From the NCBI GenBank assembly GCA_000320545.1, contig ADNK01002059.1, forward strand, positions 1 through 64,000: 64,000 nt of DNA. The letters run 5' to 3'. Numbering within the stretch: the first letter of the stretch is position 1; each line of letters starts with the position of its first letter. The stretch comes from Bigelowiella natans CCMP2755. Lineage: Eukaryota; Cercozoa; Chlorarachniophyceae. Below the pieces are notes generated by a model. That model was given only the letters and a program-made list of their open reading frames with translations, was not told the DNA's origin and made no database searches. The translations under genes were made by a program, and so were the position numbers. This document shows positions 10,640 through 23,274 of this stretch, piece after piece.

Positions 10640-12140
10640 AACTGCAAACACAAACATTCAATTTGCTGGAATTAAAAATTCAAAGATGTGTCATTTTGTC
10701 ATTGGCGTTCACATCTCATTCAACAAAAAATTGTGTGTTCATTGCACCCGTCTCATCTCATTCAACAACAAAGCCAATCCTTGCATTTTCCATGTGGTCA
10801 TTATTTGAATCATGTGCAATGCAGCCATGCATGATGGGTTTTGCTAGCTTGACTAGTTGACTGTTCATACATCACAGACAACGTCATGCAATGTGCATTG
10901 CATTGCCCACACATGTTTTGCCCACACGTGCACCAAAGTGTCGTGTGTGTTGTGCAACACATGTGAGCTCAACCACACACGCACCAAAGCAAGCGTTTTG
11001 TGAAGCACGTGTGTGTTCACAACCGCAGTTGAGTCCTTGAGTGCGTGGCTAATTTTTTCATGCGAAAGCTTTGCAATTGAGCAGTCATTTTGCTCAAATT
11101 TGCAATGGACACCTCTTTTTCTGCTTCAGTCAGTGGCTTTGTCTCATCGTTTCGATTCATGACAGCGCTCATGTGGCCACAAAGACCATGTGGCGTGCAC
11201 CCTCTTGGCACACATGTTCTCCACTACGTGTGTGGTGTTTTTTTTTGATGATGCACATGTGTTCTTTTGTGCATGTGCACGTGATGAAAATGTGATCACA
11301 ATGCAACACGTGGCACAAAAAAAATTCCACAACGTGTGTTCACATGCGCGCGTACGTCACACAGCCATGAAGGCCACATGCGCTAGCGTTCAATTGATTG
11401 CAAAATCCAAGCTGTTGATGTTCGCATTCCTCGCATTGAAGGAGATGATCCATGTCTTTCACGACCCCACAAACATTGCATGTGGCATCTGCTTCTTCAC
11501 ACTGTCCTCGGGATGACACATGTGTGTGGTGTTGCATGTCTAGCATGAGCAATGCATGCGGTGCAGTTGTCAAAATGGAGCATGCGTGTGCTTCCAAATG
11601 CATCCATCAAGTGACCGACCGTCTCACATCAATTGGACATGAGATGCAACAAAGCACAGAGTGGAAACCAACCCATCGACATCAGGGGAAGGGGAGAAGG
11701 TGGTTGCTTTGATCACTTCAATCACAAACATGTCGGGAGCACCGTTGTTGTTCCGGACAATGACATGACGCAATGCTGGAATGCAACGATGTTTGTGACG
11801 CCCCTTGCAAAGCTGTGGATTTGTGCTGCTGCAATCTGACAACAGCTGCGACCAGGATGTGCAGCAGGATGTGAACAGTTTGGGGCAAACCCCCCTCAAA
11901 TGAACAGAAGGCACTTCATTGGACAGTCTAGAATTGGGCAATCACACTCATGATGCATCAATTGAGGACCTTTTGTGCGGTAGATGTTTGTGTGCTGATG
12001 CCAGTGTGCTGTGTTGACAAACATGTCTCTTGTGACGCAAGCATTGTTTCTTGTGTTTTCTTGCATCCTCGTCAGCTCACTGTTTTGCGAACTTCAATCC
12101 AAACTTTCTCCCGCAGCGCATCAATGTGTGGCGGTGACCA
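10640..12140. other. TG/CA-rich spacer with decayed zinc-knuckle repeat
   Basis: Dense in TGTGCAC, CACGTG and TGCATG words, unlike the gene block to its left. The only coding-like signal is on the minus strand at about 11410-11520 (listed separately). The rest shows no convincing ORF, RNA gene or regulatory site. Confidence 0.55.
11410..11525 (-). repeat. Decayed dispersed repeat encoding a CxxC...HxxxC knuckle (copy 1)
   Basis: The minus strand encodes CNVCGVVKDMDHLLQCEEC, a Cys-x2-Cys...His-x3-Cys arrangement like the zinc knuckle near the C-terminus of many non-LTR reverse transcriptases. A diverged DNA copy lies on the minus strand at about 52480-52600. The shared words include GAAGAAGCAGA, TGCAATG and a GAAAGACA...CATCTC block. 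No reverse transcriptase core is visible nearby. Confidence 0.45.
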
Positions 12141-12141
12141 T

Positions 12142-14071
12142 TCAGCATCTTGGTTGCCGTGATGAGGCGATGCGACAGGGGAGGGAGGGGGACGAAATCT
12201 GTTCCATTCTGCGGCCTGGACCAGCCTCAGGACCTTTTGTTTCTGCTGTCTTGCTGCTGATCCGAAACATGGCGCAAAAGTGCCGCTGCAGTGCGTGAAT
12301 TCTTCTGAGTTCACGCACTGCGTTGGTTTTGGTGGCGACAGGTGTGCCATTCAGTCTGACTAGACGCCAGCCTCGCCGCACGCCGACGTTCCTCGCTTGA
12401 TCATGGGTCTGGACGACAAAGTTGCGTCTGTCCAGCTTGCACACGCCCCGGTCGGCATCGAAGCGGTGAGTGTGTTTGGTGTCGGTCCCAGGGAGGACGC
12501 CTTTCTCGGCGTCCGAGGCACAACGACCGCACACCATGAAGCAAGGAAACACGACGTGGAGCCACGGCCCTGTCAAGACGGCCTCCAACCACAAGATCGT
12601 GCACAGACGGACTCCAATGTCCTGCGGCCATGTGAGCAGGGAAGCCACTACGATGTCCCAATCTGTTCCCTCTTTCCACACGGATTGCTAGATTGGTGCC
12701 CCAGCACAAGCACTGCAAAAGCACAGCCTGCTGAGACCACCACGCAAATCGCTGCGGCAACCAGGTCCCTCAATGTCCACTCATTGTGACACGGTGTGAT
12801 GCTAGATTGCACGAGGGTCGTCAGCCCGCAGCAGCATGCGACCGTTCTGGCACCGTTCTCTTCCGCATCCAACGGGCCTGTTCTCCAAGACTGACTCGCT
12901 TTGGCTTGGGATCTAGTCCTCCTTTTGCTCTCGTTTGCTGACATGGAACCGGCGGGCGCGCCAAAGCTGGTTGTGGTGCGCAAGAACAACACGTCATGGT
13001 TGCTGTCAACCTCATCTAGACACCGTGTCCCGCGTGAGCTCTCTGCGCTACTCGATGCTCCTTGGCCTGGATCGTCAGCCTCCGCGGACTGCATGACCAG
13101 GGTGCTCTTGAAGGCTTGTGCACTTTGCAACCTTTTGCACCTCCTACCTGCATTCGCTCCGACCAACCCTGCTTCCACCCCGACGGCCCCCGACGCGGCT
13201 GCAGCAGCAGCTGTGTTTCTCTGGTCAGCCGCCAAAATGCCCTCATCTTTGTTCTTCCTGTTCCTGTCATCATCATCATCATCATTGTCACCGTCGTCTC
13301 CTTCTCCAACACGGTCTTGGTCCATGTCGTTGCCCTCGGCATCATCCTCGATCTGCAAATCAAAATCGTGTTCCATTTCTCCCATGAGCACGGAAACGAC
13401 CCAGAAAAACCAAGGCATCGCCGCCACGAGGCCAAGCGGCGTGAATTCCATTCTGAACTCCTTCGGTGTCTCTCGTGAAAACATGGATGCGACCAGGAAT
13501 GGCAGTGGAAACCCAATGAACAATGCCACGACGGCCACTGCGACGTTTCCTCGAATGAATCCGAGCTTCTGTTCTGTTCCTAGCAGGAGCGCGCACACGG
13601 CAGCCGCGTTGAGAATGAGAAGGGCAAGGATCATGACTCGTTTTTTCGAATCGATGCAGTCCCCGGGCATTCGGACGAAGATGGACATCCAGGGGTGTCT
13701 TCTTCGGACGGCAAGAACCATGGATTTTTTCCAATTAGCGGCTGAACGAGCTAGCGAGGTTCCTCGAAATGCAGTTTGCGTGATTGGTTGAGACTCCGGT
13801 AGAACTCCCGCTCGTTTCTCTCAACGGCTTCTTTGGTCGCAGCCGTGCTCTTGTCATGGAACATGACCGTGACGAAGAGAGCTGCAAGCAACCCGAAAAG
13901 GATGACAGCCAATGCCATGGTAGCGCTTTTCATCGGGTTGTGAGCACTGGTGTTTTTGAGGTCGGTCGCTGAGATCGTGTTCACTTCCACTTGAAACGCC
14001 ATGCTGCGACATGTTGTTGTTGCATTGGGGTTGCAATGGGCACAATGTAGCAAAAGATGGAAGAGATTCAT
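12142..14071 (-). pseudogene. Broken polycystin-1-like multi-pass membrane protein with PDZ-like tail
   Basis: Reading 5'-3' on the minus strand, 14071-13751 encodes a short ectodomain and a membrane helix (MALAVILFGLLAALFVTVMF). It ends in a stop one frame off from the next open stretch. 13750-12648 encodes HPWMSIFVRMPGD followed by hydrophobic helices, an acidic loop (DDGDNDDDDDD) and a fourth helix. This order resembles the transmembrane part of polycystin-1/REJ-type proteins. A second one-base frame change near 12670 leads into 12681-12142: another hydrophobic stretch, then a PDZ-like segment containing GVRRGWRLVRLNG. No plausible introns explain the frame changes, so I call it a pseudogene. 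Sequencing error is the alternative. Confidence 0.5.
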
Positions 14072-14216
14072 CGTGAGCTGAGGAAGCTCTCGCTGAAAAT
14101 GAATTCTTCAATTGATTCTCTGGAGAAAATCATGCGTCGTGCAGATGCACTCGACCTTGCCTTGTGGGTGCATGAGACAATTTTGATGCTGCACAAACCA
14201 TTGAACCTTCGAAAAC

Positions 14217-15850
14217 TTGAATCGAATTAGGAAAAGGTTTCTGTGCAAGAACCCCAACAAAAGCATCATTTGCCGACAAAGTGTTGTTGAGGTGGTCCGC
14301 AAAAGCCTTTCAAGCCTGGACGCAATCGGACAGAAGCGTGGCAATCACACCGCTGGAGCCTCGTGCGTTGATGGCCTCGCGTTGTTGCGTTCTCTCGCGT
14401 ACCTGGATCCGAAAAACATTCCATTGGAGTTGGTCTTTCTACCAACGGTCGACACATCGCCCAATCAGAGTGAGGATTGCCAGGAAGACAAGCAGAAAGA
14501 TGAAGAGCGGTTGCTCTCTGGCAGTGAGACTGAAAATGACGATGAGACCATGATGAAGCTCACGGTCGCCAGGAAGAATGGGCTGCAATGCTCCAGCACG
14601 GAACCCGGCTCATGGTGCACAAATCCCACAAAACAGAACACAATTGGCGACTAGCCAAGACTTTGGGACAGGCCTGCAATGTTGCATGCCTTCATGACAA
14701 AGCTTTGAGTTGGTTCGAAACAAGTGCCAAACTAGCTGAAGCTGATTTAGCATCCGGTGCGTCAAAAAAAGAAAAAGAAACAGAAACAGCTGGCATCTGC
14801 AACAACATCGGCTCAGTGTGCGAAAACATGGGGAAGTACCCGGAGGCGCTCGCGGAATTCGAAAAGGCACTCACGATCAGGTTGGCGGTTCATGGCACGG
14901 AGAAACCACATCCAGATGTGGCTGAGAGCCACAACAAGATCGGCGATGTTTGCGACAGCATGGGAAAGCATCCGGAGGCGCTCGCAGAATCAAAAAAGGC
15001 ACTCACGATGAGGTTGGCGGTGCACGGCTCAGATGAACCACATCCAGATGTTGCTGATGGCTGCAACAACATCGGCTAAATCTGCGACAGCATGGGGAAG
15101 TATCCGGAGGCGCTCGTGGAACACAAAAGGGCACTCAGGATGAGGTTGACGGTGTGCGGCTCAGATGAACCACATCCTGATGTGGCTGATGGCTGCAACA
15201 ACATCGGCTCAGTGTGCGACAATGTGGGGAAGTACCCGGAGGCGCTCGAGGAATTCGAAAAGGCACTCACGATGAGGTTGGCGGTGCACGGCACGGAGAA
15301 TCCCCATCCGGAAGTGGCTGACAGCTACAACAAAATGGGCGATGTGCATGAAAGCATGGAGAAGTACCCGGAGGCGCTCGCGGAATTCGAAAAGGGTTTC
15401 GCGTTGAGGTTGGCTGTGCACGGCAAGGAGAAACCACATCCGGATGTGGCCGAGAGCCACAACAAAATGGGCGATGTGTACGAAAGCTTGGAGAAGCACC
15501 CAGAGGCGCTCGCGGAATTCGAAAAGGCACTCAGGATCAGGTTGGCAGTGCACGGCAAGGAGAAAGCACGTCCAGATGTGGCTGAGAGCCACAACAACAT
15601 CGGCTCAGTGTGCGAAAACATGGGGAAGTACCCGGAGGCGCTCGCAGAATTCGAAAAGGCACTCACGATCAGGTTGGCGGTTCATGGCACGGAGAAACCA
15701 CATCCAGATGTGGCTGAGAGCCACAACAACATCGACGTGTTCACGACAGTGTGGGGAAGTACCCGGAGGCGCTCGCGGAATTCCAAAAGGCCCACAGTGT
15801 GTTCTCTGCTTGCAAGATGCGTGATGAAACTTTTCAGTGCAAGACTGTGA
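14217..15850 (+). pseudogene. Broken tetratricopeptide (kinesin-light-chain-type TPR) array gene
   Basis: An N-terminal open frame (14217-14654) has no recognised domain. From 14588, in another frame, the sequence enters a TPR array. About eight copies of a 42-aa (126 bp) unit follow, each with the phrase YPEALAEFEKAL, then RLAVHG, PHPDVAESHNNIG and CENMGK. This is the TPR_12/kinesin light chain repeat type, a protein-protein interaction scaffold. The array is interrupted by an in-frame TAA at 15077-15079 within repeat 2. Repeat 8 is shifted out of frame near 15735, after which the usual phrase reads in the +1 frame. Near-identical units imply recent tandem amplification. There are no introns, unlike the genes in the AT-richer blocks. 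Confidence 0.7.
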
Positions 15851-17820
15851 TGTCATCACTCATTTCAAAATGCAAAAAACAAAGAAAATGAAAGGAGGGT
15901 GGGAAGAATGAAACCGGAGGAGACACATCACCGCAAAAGTGTGAGTCAAAAAAGGGGGAAGGGGAAGATTGTTGTGGAAAGAAACAAAGATGCAAAAAAT
16001 CAGCATGCACATGTGCAAGAAAATGATCTCATGGTCACCAGAAGACATGAACAACGTGTGGTCAGTCCAGGCCACCAAGACACGTTGTGTGCGCATGTGC
16101 ATGCATGTGCATGACTAGATGATGGCATGTGTGCAATTTGAAACATGCTGTGAATCAAACACTGCAGCTCCACCAAACAAATGCAGGGGCATTGGGCCGT
16201 GATGTCAGAATTCGCTAGAAAACATGACTGCACTTTGTGCTCATGTTCGCAAGCACGCATGTCAGCACTTCTCACAAGTCCGTCAAACCCGGTGACGACG
16301 GGGTTGTGAACAGTGCAGCGCTTTGCGACGCGATGTGAAGAATCAGGCAGTTGCAGTTGGTCAAAGAAAAGTCATCAGAACTTGTCCGATGGCCAAACCT
16401 CAAAAAATGACCGAAATGTTGACCAAAATGTCCATTTTCAAGGTCTCAAAGTGTGAAAATTCACACCCGTTGTGCAGCGGATGCACGCTGCGCGTTTGTT
16501 CTCTGCCACATTTTGAATGCTTTTGCGTGTGCGTTTGACCAAATGTGACATGCACGAAAAATTTCAAAGAAATGCGAGCAAATCCAACGTGTCCATTGCA
16601 TCACATGACGCGCTTGGTCGCGCGCAAAAGCTTCCAAATGCACATTCTGGCGATTCGTTGCAGGTTTGACGGACTTGTGCTAGATTTGCATTGCGTGGCT
16701 TGTTCGCCTTGCATGTCACAGTTGTGCATCACAAGCACCGCAAGCTCAAGGCAACGAATTGATGTGCACACAATCGCAATGTCGCACACACGCTGCACGA
16801 TGTGCTGCGACACTCTGGTGCTGCTCAGGCATGCTAGCATGGCACACATCTGCTGCACTCACACATCACGCAACAACATGATGAAGTTAATGATCTAGCT
16901 GACAGATGTGCACATGCATGCGTGTGTACATGCATGCACACAACTAGATGAATGCACACATCACACACACACACACACACACACACTCACTCACACACAC
17001 TCACACATCTCTTGACAAAAGTTGCTTATCATTTGATGACTACGTACATTTTGGTAGACATCATGGAACATGAGCTCCCTCCCCCATCACTGCAGTGAGA
17101 ATGATGCATGCTGTCGTCATCTAACCCCGTTCGCACCCGCTGGGGCAAGGCCACTCACATCATCAACATGCTGAGTCGGCAGCAGCGGCTGCTGTGTTGT
17201 TTCATCGTTGCGACTCCCCGTGCTCCTTCTTCGGCCGACGGATTGATACATTCCCTCCCCAGAGACCTCTGTTAGTTCTCCTTCCTTCTCCGCGACAGCT
17301 GCTGCTGCTGCCGCCGATGCGTTGGCGTTGGTCATTGCCCAAGAGTACCAAAGTCCACCTGTGTGCAGACAACGGTGAGGCGGTCTGTGCTCGATCGCAT
17401 GACGTTGAAATAAGTGGGTTGGCTAAAGCAAAATGCACGTAAGAAACGCTGTGCTTTCTACAGTGAGAGGGTTTTCCCGTTGAATGATTTTTGGTCAAGA
17501 AACAAGTCAGGGTTGGCGTGATGAACGCTCCCGGTGGGTCCAAACAGGGGATTGGCAATGATCGCTCATCACACGTTGTGCAAATCAATTGTGTGGACAT
17601 TGATGGCAACTTCGTGCAAGCTGGCATGGCGGCGCGTGCGAATGAGATTCATCAGGTGGCTGGCATTCAACACGATGCACGCGTGCCTTGGCAAAAGACT
17701 AGTTTGATTCACATCACAGAAAATTCACACAGTTTGCAAGCTTTCATCATCGCAGCGATGTGGATCTAGTAAACCCTTCGTTGGACCGGAGAGACACCCC
17801 CAAGAAAGCAGGCAATGTGC
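15850..17820. other. TG/CA-rich spacer, no supportable gene
   Basis: Contains many short TGTGCA/CATGCA palindromes and a CA run at about 16960-16985. A minus-strand open frame at 17117-17335 and a plus-strand frame at 17491-17769 have no recognisable domain and lie in opposite directions. I do not annotate them as genes. Confidence 0.5.
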
Positions 17821-17825
17821 GGCAG

Positions 17826-20265
17826 TCACACTCCTGTGTCATCAGAGTCCGAGTAGCTGGAGGTGAAACCCTTCGCTGTGTTGGGCACATCTTTCGGATC
17901 GACTCGATCTGAAGACTTCAATTGTTTAGATCTTCCTTTCAACGAAGAAACCATCTTCAGAACAGCTGGATTTACAATCAATTTGGCACTTGCTCGTGAT
18001 TTTTTCCTACGTTTATCTTGCTCTCGCAATATCTTATGAGAAGTTACGTCATCATCGATGTCAACAGAGGAGATCGTAGAATCTCCAGCCGTAGCTGCAA
18101 TCTTGCGTAGTAGTTCACGTTTTTGCAAAGTGTTATCTCCTAAAAAGCCTTTAGCAAAACCGTCGGATTGCATTAATCCGAGGGCTTTTCGCATCTGATC
18201 ATCATAAAAAATAAAATGTGGGATACCGCCAAAAACACCATACTACTAAATACACACCTTCGCCTCTTTGTCTGCTCGCTCTTCCTGATCACATTTTTCA
18301 ACCATCTAGATAGGTATCAGTAAGATGATACAACATTAAGATACTAGAGTTAACTTATAGAATTACTCTGTTAACAGACAACAGACCTCGCACATCTTTC
18401 GCCAAGTTTCATCATCTGGAAGACTCTTCTCAGGTTCTGGTGTATAACTGCCACATAGTGAAATTCAACGATGTCAGCGGTGAAATTATGGCCTTTTTAA
18501 TACAAATATGTAACAACAGAAAATACACTAAACGATAAATGGTAATATTATTCCTCTTTGCAAAGATGCGGAAATACGATTTTCTATCTCATTTTGCCAC
18601 ACAACTGTCCAACCTGTGAGGAGTACTAGCTTCCTCTGATTCTGGAAGTCCATATTGTTTCTGCAGCATTACATTTCAAATACTGGAACTATCATTTGCA
18701 TTGATATCCTATAACAATAAGGACTAACCCTAATGTCCTGAATCTTTCGTCGGGTTTCTGTCGCAACCTCACTTGCAGCGGATGCGTCTCCACACGCACT
18801 ATTCAATGCCATCTAAATAGGAATATACCTGCTCATTTTTATCGTTCTAGACCAAATTTATGCAAGCGATTATTTTCACGATAACCTCCAATACTACTCC
18901 GAATCAACCAAAATTACCATGAATAAACGTAAGAATCGATAATACTGTCTCCTATCGTGTTTCCACCTCAATCTCATATTTTGGATCAGCGACCTCTTCG
19001 TATGTCTAACCACAAGTCGTACCACATTGGAAATTCTTATTAGATGCAAAGTGAGCTAGAAGGCAACAGATATTATTAGCAATGATATACTAAAGACTAT
19101 TTTTATTCTGATATGACTTACACACTACAATGTTAATTTTCAAGATCCCTCAAAGAGACAAATGATAACTGTGTTGGAAAAATTAATTCCATTCCACAGG
19201 GTTGTAACTAAGAGTTACGCATGGTTGTTCAAAATTGGACTATTGATTAAAAAATCATTATCATTGTTTTTTTGAGCTACTGATGATTCCAGATACTTTT
19301 TACTTCCACTACACTACTACTACTATTACTACTACTATTACTACTACTACTACAACTACTACTACTACTGCTACTACTATTACCTCTCCTCCACTTCTCC
19401 ACTCCCTTATCGTTACTCTTCTTCCCATGGGGTTAACAGAAGGATGATTTGCTGTGCTACTTTTTGTGGTGGTGGTGGTGGTGGTGGTGGCTTTACTGGT
19501 AGAACTGGAATGGGAAAGAGAAGGAGGAAGAGAAGGAGGAGGCACTCCCAGTGTTGCAGCAGCAGAAATACAACTATTGTTGGTTGTAGAAACTGCTGTA
19601 GCAATAGCTAACCCATTTTCTACTTCACAACCACCACCGCCACCACCATAACTATTACCACAGGGGTCACTACTACCGTTTGAACTCAGCAAATTGGCAG
19701 CAGAGAGTAGCGGAGGAGGAGGAGGGGGAGGAGCAGATACAGGAGAAGATGATATTTTACACCCCCTTTTGATGGTGTCATCAGCGTTTTTTATCGTTCT
19801 TTTTGATGATTCAACATTGGAGGCAGCATCTCGTAATATGAAATTCCCATTTGCGAGCCTGGGTATGATATCATTCGGTGGACGGAATTTCAAAATCAAA
19901 ACAGTAGATGAGATTCATTTATGATTTTTGCAAAAAGATCCTTCTGTGTTCTCCGAATTGAAATGGCTATTTTTCTCCGCAGTTGAGCAATGATTATCGT
20001 TTAGAAAAACCCTTTTTAGGTACTACTTACTGACCTCCCCCCCCCCGCTCTCCGTCCTCTTCTTTCTCACCCTTTATTATCCTTCTATCCTCCTGATAAA
20101 AACAAGAATAGTACCTTTTGAAGGCAGTGCCATTAACTATTCTAATAGTCCCACTTCCTTCGGATCCTTGCCAACCTAAAAATAACATCAACACACCATT
20201 ATCTTGGTATACTACCCATCTCTATCATTGACAAGTTCTCTTCAAACTGTATCTTGAAGGTATCG

Positions 20266-20304
<39 letters not shown>

Positions 20305-21784
20305 ATATTATTTCTTTCTCTCTCTCTCTCTGCGTTTGTGTGTGTGCCCAAATTTTCCATTGATGTAATATGTACTTTCCTTGAATATCATGCGATGTTC
20401 TTGGCAATGATGACTTTATTGCCATCGTTCATTAACTTGAAGCAGGAAAATAAATCGTAGTCGTACAATTCACGTGACTGTGACTACGTAGGTTGTGGTG
20501 ACTGACTCACCATCTCGCAGTCCCTCCTCAATCCGTGCATTTTCATACTTAATTTGTTCCACTAGTTTTTCGTCGCGCAATATAGGCTGCTATTATACCA
20601 AGTTTTCATCGTACGAGTACAACTTTTTGATAAAACCAGTTCTTTTTTTTAAATAAAAAATGCAGTAGCTCTATATTATGCTGTCAAATTTTATAGGTAA
20701 ATACTAGAAGGCAGGAAGCAACAACATATAGCCACGACGGTTAAATGGTACATTATTTCATTATCAAACCGACCATCGCATAAGTTACTGCATACTTATA
20801 TCTAACATAACTGCTCTTTACACCTTCGCAGAAGAGGCGATGTCGTCTTCTTGCTCCGAGGACGTAACAATCTAAGAAAGAGGTACAAGGAGATGGAATA
20901 GCGGGATAAATTAGCCGTATTTTTACTGAGTGATGGCAGATATCAAAACGTAGTTATGGCATCACTCTTCAATCTCCATCTTCATTCTTATATCACCGGA
21001 GTCGGAACATCGTCTTTCTTCTCGTCATTCAGGAGTGGGGCATGTGCAAATTTACGCTTTGGCGAATACTCCCTTGTTCCTCCTCCTCCTCCTCCACCAG
21101 ATAATGACCTTGTAATCGATTCATCGATTATTTGCGCGAAATTATGATTTATTTCACCACGATAGCTATATTATACTATTAGCTACACCATGCAGTATCA
21201 TACTAACTATTTAGATCAGCATGAAGTAAGTCCTATGAAGTTAATATCGATACCTTATTCGACATTATAAATTTAGTTAATTGTGTTCGTAGTTAGTTCT
21301 ATCATTATCACCTAATGAAACGCTGTCTTCGATGCTGTCTTTGGGGATATACTCTTCTCCAGATTTCCCCGTCTCGATACTGTAGCATTGGTGGCTGTGG
21401 CGATGATGGCGATAAGGAAGAAGGCAATAACATTAATACGTCGTCCACGTTATCTTGGTTCTTCTTGTGCAATATTCCATAACTATACAGCCCCTCTTTC
21501 TGAAGCAGCTTACTCCTCAGCCGTAGGAGATGATTATTGTCCTCCTTTCCGATGTCCTTGCTCCCTAAATTCAAGATAGTTAACAACCGAGACTTGTCTA
21601 GGTAGGAATTCGTTGTTAGTTCTTCATGGATCACCTTTGCAGACACACACAGAATTTCCAAGTAGTGGCGACAATGACACGAAGAACAAGAGGGACTCCA
21701 TTTGGAGTTGGTTAAAGGTAGAAGAAGTGCTGTGGTGGTGACGACGGGGATCTTTGGTGCATGGCGGTTGATAGCATCTGCTCA
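17826..21784 (-). CDS. Uncharacterised multi-exon Ser/Pro-rich protein with coiled-coil C-terminus (5' end unresolved)
   Basis: Exons (minus, 5'-3'): about 21784-21312, 21108-20997, 20871-20824, 20586-20511, 20175-20115, 19858-19417, 18812-18729, 18660-18614, 18447-18387, 18305-18258, 18194-17826. From 21312 onward all junctions are GT/AG and in phase; the stop is TGA at 17826-17828. Visible features are a Cys/His cluster in the first exon (SPSCSSCHCRHY), a basic SPKRKF motif and charged helical segments (DEKLVEQIKYENARIEEGL). A large low-complexity exon carries poly-Pro, poly-Gly and poly-Thr, the last from a GGT microsatellite. The C-terminus is Lys/Arg- and Ser-rich, ending SDSDDTGV. I recognise no family. 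The first exon could be read in a second frame further upstream, so the start is open. A nuclear location is a guess from the basic motif. Confidence 0.6.
20267..20303. repeat. (AT)n microsatellite
   Basis: Perfect AT run inside an intron of the minus-strand gene. Confidence 0.9.
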
Positions 21785-21888
21785 GTTCTACTTCTTTCCA
21801 ACAACGAACACCAACTTCCGTTAGGACTGTCTTTTCACCGCATCGGTTGATGTGATGATGGCCCTGCAGATCATGTTCGGAAATAGTC

Positions 21889-21963
21889 TTTTCTTCTTCT
21901 TCTTCTTCTTCTTCTTCTTCTTCTTCTTCTTCTTCTTCTTCTTCTTCTTCTTCTTCTTCTTCT
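21889..21963. repeat. (TTC)n microsatellite
   Basis: About 24 perfect TTC/GAA units. It is a long pure purine/pyrimidine tract near the unresolved 5' end of the neighbouring minus-strand gene. Confidence 0.95.
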
Positions 21964-22080
21964 AGTCAGGTCCATTCGTTATCGTCGTCTGTCATTTAGC
22001 AGCGATTCGATTCGTCGGACCGACCTCCTCTCTTCTCAAGCATGACACCGAGTACTACTACTACTAAAGAGGTAGTAGTT

Positions 22081-22112
<32 letters not shown>

Positions 22113-22367
22113 TGTTGTTGTTGTTGTTGTTGTAGTGCTATAAATTCAGATATATCTAGTACGAAATAATTCCACAATTCGATCATCCTGCTGCTGCTGC
22201 TGCTGCTGCTTAGCAAATTTTCTTTATTGCTTTTTAGGCAAAAATGTATATGAGATATTTTGTCAAAAAAACTGATGTGTTGTTGTTGTTTGTTGTTGTT
22301 GTTGTTGTTGTCGTCGTTGTTGCTTTTGGTTGACGACGAACCCACCCCTGCGGAATCATCCTGCCAA

Positions 22368-22560
22368 CACAGTAGCAGTTAGTTGCATGGTGCACAGTTT
22401 CCAAGTAGTAGCATCTCAACCACAACATAGTAGTAGTTAGTTATATGGTGCACAGTCAGTTTCCTAGTAGCATCTCAACCACAACACAGTAGCAGTTAGT
22501 TGTATGATGCACAGTTTCCTAGTAGCATCTCAACCACAACACAGTAGCAAGCACAGCTCG
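22368..22560. repeat. Tandem repeat of about 60 bp, three to four copies
   Basis: The unit contains CAGTAGCAGTTAGTT...GGTGCACAG and AGCATCTCAACCACAAC. Copies start near 22368, 22427, 22484 and a partial one near 22541, with few differences, so the duplications are recent. Confidence 0.75.
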
Positions 22561-22998
22561 TAATAGTACCGAAAGAGATACTTCTCACTTCGTGTGCTGG
22601 AAGGTTATCCATCCATAGACAACTCTTGGCTACTCTGCCACATACAACTAAATTACAAATCTTGTAGTAACATGGTGATGCTTGTTCTTAGGAGAAGAGG
22701 ACTGTTGATGCCGTCGAAAATATTACAAGAACTTGATTTGTCAGCTCTGAAATTTAAGAAGCCTTAACGTTGCTGCTCAATCGAATCTTGTGATTCTTAT
22801 CACACCTGGAACAACCGCACTCGACGCCATTATCATTTAGCAGATACGGCATTCACAAAGATATCATAATCTAACCTAATTTCACTGCCACCACCAACTA
22901 CCACCGTGTGCGTCGAATCTGTCTCCAATTACTGTTACTGTTACTGCTCCAATGGTGGGGGGTAGCATACGAAGGAGGAGAGAGCTACACTTTACCGC

Positions 22999-23274
22999 CT
23001 ACCGTGCTCGCAGCAATAGTCCAACCACACATCGTTGTAATATGTATGTAATATCTCTGGTGCTCTTCCTGCTGGCTGCTTTCAACTCAAGCAGAGGTTG
23101 GTAGTTGTTCATTATATTGTGCGGTCTTCTCCAAGTAGCGAAGTGCCACGATAATACTTGTGTTTTTTGAGCTGCTGGGTTATAACACAGTAGTAGAGGC
23201 AATCGTTGGTAGATGATAAATCCCACTACAAACACGAAGCCGCATATTTTCTGTATGAATTTCATTTCTGACAT
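22999..23274 (-). CDS. Possible small membrane-anchored protein, 91 aa
   Basis: A real ATG-started frame (23274 down to TAG at 22999). A hydrophobic segment at residues ~8-30 (KICGFVFVVGFIIYQRLPLL) would act as a signal anchor, and the tail is basic. It lies between the 5' regions of the minus-strand gene and the plus-strand methyltransferase, so it could also be an upstream exon or chance. No family recognised. Confidence 0.3.
   Translation of the reverse strand: MSEMKFIQKICGFVFVVGFIIYQRLPLLLCYNPAAQKTQVLSWHFATWRRPHNIMNNYQPLLELKAASRKSTRDITYILQRCVVGLLLRAR

Noticed and set aside
22064-22345. Poly-Asn/Gln ORF on the minus strand
   Set aside because: Encoded by TTG, GTA and GCT microsatellites without splice sites that link it to the neighbouring gene.
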